Assembly (NCBI RefSeq): GCF_008369935.1
Contig: NZ_VTUZ01000006.1
Coordinates: forward strand, 186,001 to 250,000
Reading direction: 5' to 3'
Origin: Paraburkholderia panacisoli
Lineage (GTDB): Bacteria > Pseudomonadota > Gammaproteobacteria > Burkholderiales > Burkholderiaceae
DNA length: 64,000 bases
In this document: in pieces, positions 52,591-60,221 of the stretch
Layout of the letters: each line of letters starts with the position of its first letter
How positions within the stretch are numbered: the stretch's first letter is position 1
Notes under the pieces: model-generated
Database searches by the model: none
What the model saw: the letters and a program-made list of their open reading frames with translations, nothing else
What the model was told of the DNA's origin: nothing
Translations under genes and position numbers: made by a program

Positions 52591-53595
52591 ATGAACACAC
52601 CTTCAACCGACTCCACGACCCCGGCCGTCGCCTCAGCGGGCCTGAGCGCGCGCGCCGCGCGAAGCTGGGATTTGATCAACAAGTCCGGCATCGTGATGGT
52701 GTTCGTCATCCTGTTCGCGGTCCTGTCGTTCACCGTCCCGGACTTTCTCAGCTCGCGCAATATCCAGGGCTTGCTGCTTTCCGTCACGCTGATCGGCTCG
52801 ATCTCCGTGACCATGATGTTCGTTCTTGCGCTCGGTGAAGTGGATCTATCGGTGGCGTCGATCGTCGCGTTCGCCGGTGTGGTCGCCTCGACCTTGATTA
52901 CCGCGACGCATAGTGTGCTGTTCGGCGTCGCGGCCGGCGTGCTCGCGGGTGGCGCGGTCGGACTCGTGAACGGCGTGCTGGTCGCGCGCTACAAGATCAA
53001 CTCGCTGATCGTCACGCTCGCGATGATGGAAGTCGTGCGCGGCCTCGCGTACATCACGTCGAACGGCGACGCCGTGATGATCTCCGAAGAGCGCTTCTTC
53101 GACCTCGGCGGCGGCTCGTTCCTCGGCATTTCATTTCCGATCTGGAGCAACATCGTCGGCTTCCTGCTGTTCGGTTTCCTGCTGAAGAAAACCGTGTTCG
53201 GCAAGAACGTGCTGGCCGTCGGCGGCAACGGCGAGGCGGCCTTGCTGGCGGGCTTGCCTGTCACGCGGATCAAGATCACAGTGTTCGTGTTGCAAGGACT
53301 CGTGACCGGCTTCGCGGGCGTGATGCTGGCCTCGCGTATGAGTCTCGGCGACCCGAAAACCTCGGTCGGGCTCGAACTCGGCGTGATCTCGGCGTGCGTG
53401 CTCGGCGGCGTTTCGCTGACGGGCGGTGTCGCGACGATTTCGGGTGTGCTGGTCGGCGTGCTGATCATGGGCTCGGTGCAGGACGCGATGAGCCTGCTTA
53501 ATGTGCCGACGTTCTACCAGTACCTGATTCGCGGCGGCATTCTGCTGCTGGCGGTGCTGTTCGACCAGTACCGCCGCAGCAAGCGCGTGCACTGA
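52591..53595 (+). CDS. araH: L-arabinose ABC transporter permease
   Basis: A 334-residue BPD_transp_2 permease with about 8-10 membrane helices. LALGEVDLSVASIVAFAG, LVNGVLVARYKINSLIVTLA and the conserved GGVSLTGGVATISGVLVG are hallmark sugar-permease segments. It completes an AraFGH importer. Spacing from araG is 84 bp and to the dehydratase 40 bp, consistent with one operon. Confidence 0.93.
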   Translation: MNTPSTDSTTPAVASAGLSARAARSWDLINKSGIVMVFVILFAVLSFTVPDFLSSRNIQGLLLSVTLIGSISVTMMFVLALGEVDLSVASIVAFAGVVASTLITATHSVLFGVAAGVLAGGAVGLVNGVLVARYKINSLIVTLAMMEVVRGLAYITSNGDAVMISEERFFDLGGGSFLGISFPIWSNIVGFLLFGFLLKKTVFGKNVLAVGGNGEAALLAGLPVTRIKITVFVLQGLVTGFAGVMLASRMSLGDPKTSVGLELGVISACVLGGVSLTGGVATISGVLVGVLIMGSVQDAMSLLNVPTFYQYLIRGGILLLAVLFDQYRRSKRVH

Positions 53596-53635
53596 CGCGA
53601 GTCCGGCTTGAAGGGTGTGTCCACAGGGAGATGTC

Positions 53636-55369
53636 ATGGCTGATTCGAAGCAGAGCAAAAAGCCGCTGCGCAGTCAGGCGTGGTTCGGCCTGAAGGACCG
53701 CGACGGCTTCATCCATCGGTCGTGGATGAAAAACCAGGGCATCCCCCACGATGAATTCGACGGACGCCCGGTGATCGGCATCTGCAATACGTGGTCCGAA
53801 CTGACGCCGTGCAATGCGCATTTCCGCGAACTGGCGGAATACGTGAAGAAAGGCGTGCACGAAGCGGGCGGCTTGCCGCTCGAGTTTCCGGTGATGTCGC
53901 TTGGCGAGACCAACTTGCGGCCTACCGCGATGCTGTTTCGCAACCTCGCGTCAATGGACGTCGAGGAGTCGATTCGCGGCAATCCGATGGACGGCGTGAT
54001 CCTGCTGGTCGGCTGCGACAAGACCACGCCCGCGCTGCTGATGGGCGCGGCTTCGTGCAATCTGCCGTCGCTGGCGGTGTCGGGCGGGCCGATGCTCAAC
54101 GGCCGGTTTCGCGGCAAACAGATCGGCTCGGGCACGGGCGTGTGGCAGATGTCGGAGGAAGTGCGCGCCGGGTCGATGACGCAAGAGGAATTCACCGAAG
54201 CCGAGTCGTGCATGAACCGCTCGCGCGGCCACTGCATGACGATGGGCACCGCGTCGACGATGGCGTCGATGGTCGAATCGCTCGGCATGGGGTTGCCGCA
54301 CAACGCGGCGATTCCCGCCGTCGATGCGCGTCGCCAGGTGCTCGCGCATCTCGCGGGCCGGCGCATCGTCGAAATGGTCCGCGAGGATCTGACGATGGAC
54401 AGGATCCTCACGCGGCAGGCGTTTGAAAACGCGATCCGCACGAATGCGGCGATCGGCGGCTCGACCAATGCGGTCGTGCATCTGATCGCGCTGGCCAAAC
54501 GCATCGGCGTGCCGTTGTCGCTGGAGGACTGGGAGCTTGGGTCGAAGGTGCCATGTCTCGTGAATCTGCAGCCGTCGGGTGAATACCTGATGGAAGACTT
54601 TTACTATGCGGGCGGTGTGCCGGCAGTGTTGAAGCAGCTCGGCGAGCAGGGGTTGCTGCATCGCGATGCGCTGACCGTGAACGGCAAGACGATCTGGGAC
54701 AACGTGCGCAACGCGCCGAATCACGACGAGAAGGTAATCACGACGTTCGCCGAGCCGTTCAAGCCGGAGGCGGGCATTGCGGTGCTCAAGGGCAATCTTG
54801 CGCCGAACGGCGCGGTGATCAAGCCGTCCGCGGCCACCGCGGCGCTGCTCAGGCATCGCGGTCGGGCGGTGGTGTTCGAGAATATCGAGGAACTGCACGC
54901 GAGGATCGACGACGAGTCGCTCGACATCGACGAGCACTGCGTGATGGTGCTCAAGGGTGCGGGGCCGAAGGGGTATCCGGGCTTTGCGGAAGTCGGCAAT
55001 ATGCCGCTGCCGAAAAAGGTGCTGCAAAAGGGTATTACGGACATGGTGCGGATTTCCGACGGCCGCATGAGCGGCACGGCCTACGGCGCGGTGGTTCTGC
55101 ACGTGTCGCCCGAAGCCGCGGCGGGCGGTCCGCTCGCGTTCGTGCAGACCGGCGACATGATCGAACTGGACGTTGCGGCACGCCGCCTGCATCTGGATGT
55201 GAGCGACGACGAACTCGCGCGTCGGCGTGCCGCATGGCAGGCGCCCGAGCTGCCAGAACGCGGCTATTACAGGCTTTACGTCGAGCACGTGCTGCAAGCG
55301 GATCAGGGTGCGGATCTCGACTTTCTGGTCGGATCGAGCGGCGCGCCGGTGCCGCGCGATTCGCATTGA
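53636..55369 (+). CDS. L-arabonate dehydratase (IlvD/Edd family)
   Basis: The enzyme converts L-arabonate to 2-keto-3-deoxy-L-arabonate using a [2Fe-2S] cluster and Mg2+. From ATG 53636 (GGGAG upstream) it has 577 residues. The three expected cluster cysteines fall at Cys59 (ELTPCN), Cys127 (GCDKTTPA) and Cys200 (RSRGHCMTMGTAST), the same numbers I recall for the Rhizobium L-arabonate dehydratase; this supports both start and function over dihydroxyacid dehydratase. The C-terminal ISDGRMSGTAYG contains the catalytic Ser. It closes the arabinose operon before the terminator at 55451. Confidence 0.9.
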   Translation: MADSKQSKKPLRSQAWFGLKDRDGFIHRSWMKNQGIPHDEFDGRPVIGICNTWSELTPCNAHFRELAEYVKKGVHEAGGLPLEFPVMSLGETNLRPTAMLFRNLASMDVEESIRGNPMDGVILLVGCDKTTPALLMGAASCNLPSLAVSGGPMLNGRFRGKQIGSGTGVWQMSEEVRAGSMTQEEFTEAESCMNRSRGHCMTMGTASTMASMVESLGMGLPHNAAIPAVDARRQVLAHLAGRRIVEMVREDLTMDRILTRQAFENAIRTNAAIGGSTNAVVHLIALAKRIGVPLSLEDWELGSKVPCLVNLQPSGEYLMEDFYYAGGVPAVLKQLGEQGLLHRDALTVNGKTIWDNVRNAPNHDEKVITTFAEPFKPEAGIAVLKGNLAPNGAVIKPSAATAALLRHRGRAVVFENIEELHARIDDESLDIDEHCVMVLKGAGPKGYPGFAEVGNMPLPKKVLQKGITDMVRISDGRMSGTAYGAVVLHVSPEAAAGGPLAFVQTGDMIELDVAARRLHLDVSDDELARRRAAWQAPELPERGYYRLYVEHVLQADQGADLDFLVGSSGAPVPRDSH

Positions 55370-55398
55370 GCGACACGTGATCGTTTTAGTGGTGGTTC

Positions 55399-55428
55399 CT
55401 GCTGGTTTTCTTCTGCTGGTTGTTCCTG
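55399..55428 (+). repeat. short repeats in the 3' region after the dehydratase gene
   Basis: CTGCTGGTT occurs at 55399-55407 and 55413-55421 and GTTCCTG at 55395-55401 and 55422-55428, in a U-rich stretch between the dehydratase stop and the terminator. No ORF is evident. Confidence 0.4.
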
Positions 55429-55450
55429 CGCTTTGCGAGAAGGCGTACTG

Positions 55451-55484
55451 CCGATGCGGATTGATAATCCGCATCGGTTTTTTT
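55451..55484 (+). terminator. Rho-independent terminator of the arabinose operon
   Basis: CCGATGCGGATT (55451-55462) pairs perfectly with AATCCGCATCGG (55466-55477) across GAT and is followed by TTTTTTT. Confidence 0.93.
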
Positions 55485-55527
55485 CTTTTGGCTCCATCCG
55501 GAGCTTCGCAAGCGTGCAGACAAAATA

Positions 55528-55560
55528 AAGCGGCCAAGGCATTCAAATGCCCAGCCGCTT
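55528..55560 (-). terminator. nested hairpin, probable terminator of the downstream minus-strand gene
   Basis: AAGCGGC (55528-55534) pairs with GCCGCTT (55554-55560) and GGCATT with AATGCC inside it. On the minus strand the stem is followed by a U-rich run (TTTATTTT), about 100 bp after the stop codon of the secreted-protein gene. Confidence 0.6.
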
Positions 55561-55659
55561 GATTTAAAACACAAGTTCAGCACCACCGGCTTTTAATCAC
55601 CAGAGGATTTATATGTGCGAAATCGCATTCCGGCGCTTGCCGGAATGCCGGCGTTCAGA

Positions 55660-55998
55660 TTATTGCTTGATAAACCGGTCGTTCGCCCAGAGGCCTTGCG
55701 TATCGCTATTGCCGGAATTCACGAATTCGACATCGTGGCCGACCACTCGCACGACCCGGAAATCCGAGTTCACCGGTGTGGAAACGCATTGATATCCTGA
55801 GAAGAATTCCTGCATCTTTTGCTGTTCACCGGCTTGCGCATGCTGGTCGGCGGCGTCGAGTTTGTCTTTCGACAGACAGCCATACGCGTTGGCCTTGAAC
55901 TGGATGGTTTGCTGCGGCTTGATCACGACGTCTTGTGCCTGAACAGTCGCGGCAGCCAAACTCGCCATGGCGAAAACAAGGGCGAAACGTATTTTCAT
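55660..55998 (-). CDS. small secreted protein of unknown function
   Basis: The 112-residue precursor has a clear signal peptide (MKIRFALVFAMASLAAATVQ, cleavage after AQA). The mature 90 or so residues contain two Cys (in YGCLSKDKLD and GYQCVST) that may form a disulfide, a helical middle part (AADQHAQAGEQQKMQEFF) and a C-terminal beta-like part. GGAGG lies 8 nt before the ATG at 55998, so this start is preferred over 56070. I do not recognise the family. Confidence 0.7.
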   Translation of the reverse strand: MKIRFALVFAMASLAAATVQAQDVVIKPQQTIQFKANAYGCLSKDKLDAADQHAQAGEQQKMQEFFSGYQCVSTPVNSDFRVVRVVGHDVEFVNSGNSDTQGLWANDRFIKQ

Positions 55999-56453
55999 AT
56001 TGACCTCCAGTGCGGGGCGGATGTTCAGGTTAGCTATGTATTTAACTTTAACGTTGAACACGCAACTCACACTCTAGGAGAACGCGAGAGAACGACAAGC
56101 ACATCTTGTGTGCGGTCGCAACAGCGGCGAATTGTCGCACCGTCGGTCGCATGTGCTTAAACCTTGAGCAGCGTCTTAAACTGACGGCATTGAAGCGAAT
56201 AAATAAAACATATGTGGCGCGCAGTGCTTTAACCAGCAAAGCTTTGCGGCACATACTCGCGTAAACGCGCAGCTTCAATTAAGCGAATTAATACAAGGAA
56301 AATGGAGACTTTGTGCATTGCACACAAAGTCATTCAAGCTGGTTGATCAGAAATGCGAAGTAACGGGGCAGATGCAGGACTTAAACAGTGCCAGGTGAGC
56401 GGGGCAGTCCAGTGGCACGTCCCGTGCAAGCGCTGTCGCACGGGATCGCGGGC
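55999..56453. other. gene-free, relatively A+T-rich region with a hairpin
   Basis: These 455 bp between the secreted-protein gene and speG are visibly less GC-rich than the neighbours and show no supported ORF. GACTTTGTG (56307-56315) and CACAAAGTC (56323-56331) form a perfect 9-bp inverted repeat with a 7-nt loop. The promoter of the secreted-protein gene must lie at its left end. Confidence 0.45.
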
Positions 56454-56996
56454 TCAATCAGACCGCTTACCTGACCCGAAGAACTCCGACTGGAACAGGC
56501 ACATGCGCAGCGCATTGTGATACTGGCCGTTGCCAAAGAATTCCTCGATCAGCTCGGCTTCATGCCTGAAGCCGCATTTCTCGTAGATGTGGATGGCTGC
56601 GGTATTCGATTTGTCGACGATCAGATAGATCTTGCGCAGGTTAAGCACTGAGAACGCGTAGTCGATCGCGAGCCATGTCGCGACGGTGGCATAGCCGCGC
56701 CCCTGTGCTTCGGGCGCGATGATGATCTGAAACTCGCCGCGCCGGTGGATGTAGTCCAACTCGATCAGTTCGACGACGCCGACGGTTTGGCCGCTGTTGT
56801 CGATCGCGACGAAGCGCCGTTCGCGGAGATCGTGCACGTGCTGATCGTAGAGCTGGGTCAGTTCGGAGAAGGTTTCGTACGGCTCTTCGAACCAGTAGCG
56901 CATGATCTTCGCGTTGTTGTTCACTTCGTGGACGAAGCGCAGATCGGAGCGTTCAAGCGGGCGCAGCGTGAGTTCGCTGCTGCGTTCGATCGTCAT
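56454..56996 (-). CDS. speG: spermidine N1-acetyltransferase
   Basis: The 180-residue GNAT acetyltransferase acetylates spermidine or spermine with acetyl-CoA to limit polyamine toxicity. It matches E. coli SpeG by eye over [49 protein letters not shown], then the CoA-binding [27 protein letters not shown] (here [17 protein letters not shown]) and [18 protein letters not shown]. Length is normal. It appears monocistronic. Confidence 0.93.
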   Translation of the reverse strand: MTIERSSELTLRPLERSDLRFVHEVNNNAKIMRYWFEEPYETFSELTQLYDQHVHDLRERRFVAIDNSGQTVGVVELIELDYIHRRGEFQIIIAPEAQGRGYATVATWLAIDYAFSVLNLRKIYLIVDKSNTAAIHIYEKCGFRHEAELIEEFFGNGQYHNALRMCLFQSEFFGSGKRSD

Positions 56997-57234
56997 TGGA
57001 ATCCCCTCGAAAGCCGGTGGTTTGAATGCGCGCGGGTCTGCCGCAGGTGCGCAGGCGCGTTCCGGTTAGTCAGGGCGCGGCGAGTGGAGTTCTTGCAACG
57101 TTTCGCGGTTTCGGAGCGCGTCATTGCAAACAGCGTGCGAAACGCAAGCAGAGTGAAAAGCGGCGACGGCAGGGCGTCGCGCGGTGCGCGTGTTTTTAAA
57201 AACGCCGCGGGGCTGAATGGGCACGTGCGGTGCT

Positions 57235-57240
57235 CTACAA
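57235..57240 (+). promoter_or_regulatory. -10 element upstream of a small membrane-protein gene
   Basis: TACAAT at 57235-57240 is a near-consensus -10 hexamer about 31 bp before the GTG start; the -35 region is weak. Confidence 0.45.
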
Positions 57241-57271
57241 TGAAATCATGCTCCTGCGATCGGAGGCCACT

Positions 57272-57451
57272 GTGTTCGAGCAATTGATATTGGGCGCTTT
57301 TCTAGTCATTCCGCTGCTCATCGTCGCGTTTCTATTTTCCGACGAATTGTGGCAGGAGCACCGCCATCTGCACGACATGCGCCCCGTGCCTGCGAGACAT
57401 CGGCGTATTGACTGGCGGCATCCGCTGCGTCGCGCGCGGCACCGTCTTTGA
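57272..57451 (+). CDS. small membrane protein with Arg/His-rich tail
   Basis: I place the start at GTG 57272, which has GGAGG 5 nt upstream, giving 59 residues: a single hydrophobic helix (LILGAFLVIPLLIVAFLF) followed by a short, strongly basic tail rich in Arg and His (HRHLHDMRPVPARHRR). ATG codons at 57230 and 57248 are alternatives without ribosome sites. The family is not recognised. Support comes from the -10, Shine-Dalgarno and helix together; a chance frame remains possible. Confidence 0.5.
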   Translation: MFEQLILGAFLVIPLLIVAFLFSDELWQEHRHLHDMRPVPARHRRIDWRHPLRRARHRL

Positions 57452-57512
57452 AGCGCACGGGGTCCGCTGCTGAATATTGGTGCGCGACTCCCGCGCGAAT
57501 CGCCAAGAAAAA

Positions 57513-57533
57513 AGCCTGCCGCTTCGGCAGGCT
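57513..57533 (-). terminator. Rho-independent terminator after the HIT-family gene
   Basis: AGCCTGCCG (57513-57521) pairs with CGGCAGGCT (57525-57533) across a 3-nt loop. On the minus strand the stem is followed by U residues (plus-strand A-tract 57508-57513), about 130 bp after the stop codon. Confidence 0.75.
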
Positions 57534-57661
57534 AAAAAAGAGATCCACACTCAATGCCTTGAAGGCTACAAGGCATTGCCAGTCTAGCCGCGCCGCAGAC
57601 GCCGCTGGTTTCAAAGCGCTTTACACATGTTACGGCGCATGACCACGCCCGGCGCTCATCG

Positions 57662-58087
57662 TCAGTCGGCGCGCCAATGCGCGCGAATGCGCTGCGCCAC
57701 CGCTTCGAGCGTGTCCGTGTCGGCGACGTCGCGCGCATGCATCTTCAGCGCCTGGCCTTGCCAGCGCGGGATCACGTGAAAATGGACGTGCGGCACGGTC
57801 TGTCCGGCCGCCGCGCCATTGAATTGTCCGATGAAAACGCCATCGGGGCGCAACGCGGCGCGCACGGCGATCGCGAGTTTCTGGGTCATGCGCATGCTCG
57901 CCGTCAGCGACGCTTCCGACAACTCGAATATCTCGGCCGCCGCTTCTTTCGGCACGACCAGCAGATGACCGTCGGCTTGCGGCATCAGATCCATGAAGGC
58001 CAGCGCCGCATCGGTTTCGGCCACTTTGATGCAGGGCAATTCGCCGCGCAGAATCCGTGCGAAGGGATTATTGGCGTCGTAGGTCAT
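57662..58087 (-). CDS. HIT-family nucleotide-binding protein
   Basis: The 141-residue protein has the histidine-triad motif HVHFHVIP near residue 95 and the family start NPFARILRGELPCIKVAE, with MPQADGHLLVVPKEAA in the middle. HIT proteins hydrolyse or transfer nucleotidyl groups, often AMP-lysine or dinucleoside polyphosphates; the cellular substrate is not readable here. ATG 58087 (AAAGGA about 10 nt upstream) is preferred to 58153. Confidence 0.9.
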   Translation of the reverse strand: MTYDANNPFARILRGELPCIKVAETDAALAFMDLMPQADGHLLVVPKEAAAEIFELSEASLTASMRMTQKLAIAVRAALRPDGVFIGQFNGAAAGQTVPHVHFHVIPRWQGQALKMHARDVADTDTLEAVAQRIRAHWRAD

Positions 58088-58161
58088 CGCGTCGTTTCCT
58101 TTGCTGGTTGCAGGGTTCAAGTTGGATGGGGCGGTATCACCAGTATTGTCCACGACATCTG

Positions 58162-59097
58162 TTACAGCGCGCGTGCCGCGCGCTTGATTGTTTGCGGCGG
58201 CTGACCGTAGGCGCGCAGAAAAGCGCGCCGCATCCGCTCGGTATCGATGAAGCCGGTCTCGGCCGCGACCGCTTCCATCGAATGACGGCCCGCTTCCAGC
58301 ATGGAACGAGCGGCTTCTACGCGCAATGCCTCGATCGCTTTGGCCGGCGATTGACGGGTCTCGTCGCGAAACGCGCGGCTGAACTGGCGCGGACTGAGGT
58401 GCGCGACGTCGGCCAGTTGTTCGACCGTCAACGGCTCGCGCAGATGGCTTTTCGCATACGACAGCGCGTTCTGGATGCGATCGGACTTCGGTTCGAGGTC
58501 CAGCATGGCCGAAAACTGCGACTGTCCGCCCGCGCGCCGGTGATACACCACGAGTTTCTTCGCGATCGCGCGCGAAACCTCCACGCCGAGGTCACTCTCG
58601 ACGAGCGCAAGACACAGGTCGATGCACGCGGTCATGCCGGCCGAGGTCCAGACCGAGCCGTCGACGATGAAGATGCGATCGTCATCGATCCGCGCGTCGG
58701 GGACACGCCGTTGCAGGTCACGCGCATACGCCCAGTGGGTGGTCGCGTGGCGGCCGTCGAGGATCCCGGCCTCGGCCAGCACGAAGGCGCCGGTGCAGAT
58801 GCTCGCGGTGCGGCGCGAGGCGGTGAGCGCATCGTTCAGAAACGCCAGCAGGCCCGGCGATGACGGCGCGACCTGCATCGCGCCCGTGACGATCACGGTG
58901 TCGTACGCCGGATCGCCGAAGGGCCGCGTGGCGATCTCGACTCCGGACGAACTGCGCACCATCCCGCCATGCTCCGAGATGACCTCAACTTCGTACTCAG
59001 GCTGACGGGCATCCAGATTCGCCAATTCGAATACGGAGACCGCGACCATATCGAGGATCTGGAAGCCGGGAAAAACCACCACGCCAACATGCCTCAT
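58162..59097 (-). CDS. GlxA-family transcriptional regulator (DJ-1/PfpI plus AraC domains)
   Basis: The 311-residue protein has an N-terminal DJ-1/PfpI-like sensor domain (residues about 5-170, with ASICTGAFVLAEAGILDG) and a C-terminal AraC helix-turn-helix pair (LTVEQLADVAHLSPRQFSRAF, and the second helix GFIDTERMRRAF). GlxA-type regulators commonly control neighbouring catabolic genes; the ligand is unknown. It is divergent from an SDR gene, suggesting that gene as the target. Confidence 0.9.
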   Translation of the reverse strand: MRHVGVVVFPGFQILDMVAVSVFELANLDARQPEYEVEVISEHGGMVRSSSGVEIATRPFGDPAYDTVIVTGAMQVAPSSPGLLAFLNDALTASRRTASICTGAFVLAEAGILDGRHATTHWAYARDLQRRVPDARIDDDRIFIVDGSVWTSAGMTACIDLCLALVESDLGVEVSRAIAKKLVVYHRRAGGQSQFSAMLDLEPKSDRIQNALSYAKSHLREPLTVEQLADVAHLSPRQFSRAFRDETRQSPAKAIEALRVEAARSMLEAGRHSMEAVAAETGFIDTERMRRAFLRAYGQPPQTIKRAARAL

Positions 59098-59101
59098 TAC
59101 G

Positions 59102-59129
59102 ATGTCCTAAAACGAGGTAAATACGACAT
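59102..59129. promoter_or_regulatory. inverted repeat in the GlxA regulator/SDR spacer
   Basis: ATGTC (59102-59106) and GACAT (59125-59129) are inverted with an 18-bp spacer, just upstream of the regulator start. It is a weak operator candidate. Confidence 0.3.
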
Positions 59130-59274
59130 TTGAGACAAAAGACTACGCGCCTAGACTTGCCTCGTCAACACCGCCATGCCGGACGGAACAGAGGTGGCAG
59201 CGGTGACTCACGGTCTTCCCATTCATCGGACAGGGCACCGGCGCGACGCGCCGAACCCGCAAGGAGAGCTTCAA

Positions 59275-60084
59275 ATGGCAACGCAAGCAAGCAAAGGGAC
59301 AGCATTGGTGACGGGGGCGTCGTCGGGTATCGGCGCGGTGTACGCGGATCGCCTCGCGCGGCGCGGCTTCGACCTGATTCTGGTCGCGCGCGACGTGCAG
59401 CGGCTGAACGGACTGGCCGAGCGGCTGACGCGGGAAACCGGGCGCCATGTCGAGTCCGTCGTTGCCGACCTGACCGTCAAGGGTGATGTGCGCCGCATCG
59501 AAGAGCGGCTGCGCGCGGATCGCGCGATCACGATGCTGGTCAACAACGCGGGAGTCGGCGCAACGGCCTCGCTGATCGATTCGGACGTCGACGAGCTGGA
59601 GAAGATGATCGAACTGAACGTGACCGCGCTCACGCGCCTGACGGCGGCGGCCGTGCCCGGCTTTGTCGAACGGGGACAGGGCGCCGTCATCAATATTTCG
59701 TCGATCGTTGCGCTGTCGCCCGAGACCCTGAACGGCACGTACAGCGGCACCAAGGCGTATGTGCTGAACCTGACGCAGTCGCTGCATCACGAAGTGGGCG
59801 ACAAGGGCGTGCGCTTGCAGGCCGTGCTGCCGGGCGCCACCAGCACCGCGTTCTGGGATCGTGCGGGGCTCGCGGTCGAGAATCTGCCCCCGCAGATCGT
59901 GATGACCGCCGAAGACATGGTGGACGCCGCGCTCGCCGGTTTCGACCAGGGCGAACTGGTGACGATCCCGTCATTGCCGGATGCGGCTGACTGGGAGCGG
60001 CTGAACAACGCTCGCCAGCATCTGCAGCCGAATCTGTCGCACAAGCTGCCGGCTGCGCGTTATGCACGCGCCAAGGCCGCCTGA
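59275..60084 (+). CDS. short-chain dehydrogenase/reductase
   Basis: The 269-residue classical SDR has the cofactor motif TGASSGIG, NNAG in LVNNAGVG, the catalytic Ser in NISSIVAL and the YxxxK motif in TYSGTKAY. AAGGAGA lies 6 nt before the ATG at 59275; the longer frame from 59176 is not supported. It is divergent from the GlxA-type regulator. Substrate is unknown; the sequence after the active site (residues 180-269) is of the DltE/YqjQ kind that reduces simple ketones or aldehydes. Confidence 0.88.
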   Translation: MATQASKGTALVTGASSGIGAVYADRLARRGFDLILVARDVQRLNGLAERLTRETGRHVESVVADLTVKGDVRRIEERLRADRAITMLVNNAGVGATASLIDSDVDELEKMIELNVTALTRLTAAAVPGFVERGQGAVINISSIVALSPETLNGTYSGTKAYVLNLTQSLHHEVGDKGVRLQAVLPGATSTAFWDRAGLAVENLPPQIVMTAEDMVDAALAGFDQGELVTIPSLPDAADWERLNNARQHLQPNLSHKLPAARYARAKAA

Positions 60085-60142
60085 GAGCGAGCGAGGACGC
60101 GCGCGGGCCGGACAACGCGAAAACGCCCGCCGCGCGGCCAAT

Positions 60143-60182
60143 AAAAAAGCGCGCCCGGCATATTTGCCGCGCGCGCTTTTTT
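60143..60182. terminator. bidirectional terminator between the SDR gene and wspR
   Basis: AAAAAAGCGCGC (60143-60154) pairs with GCGCGCTTTTTT (60171-60182), with inner GGC/GCC pairing. The A- and T-runs on both sides suit termination of both convergent genes. Confidence 0.88.
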
Positions 60183-60221
60183 ATCCTGCAGCGCCGCAAC
60201 CTCAACCGCCGCTCAAACCAC

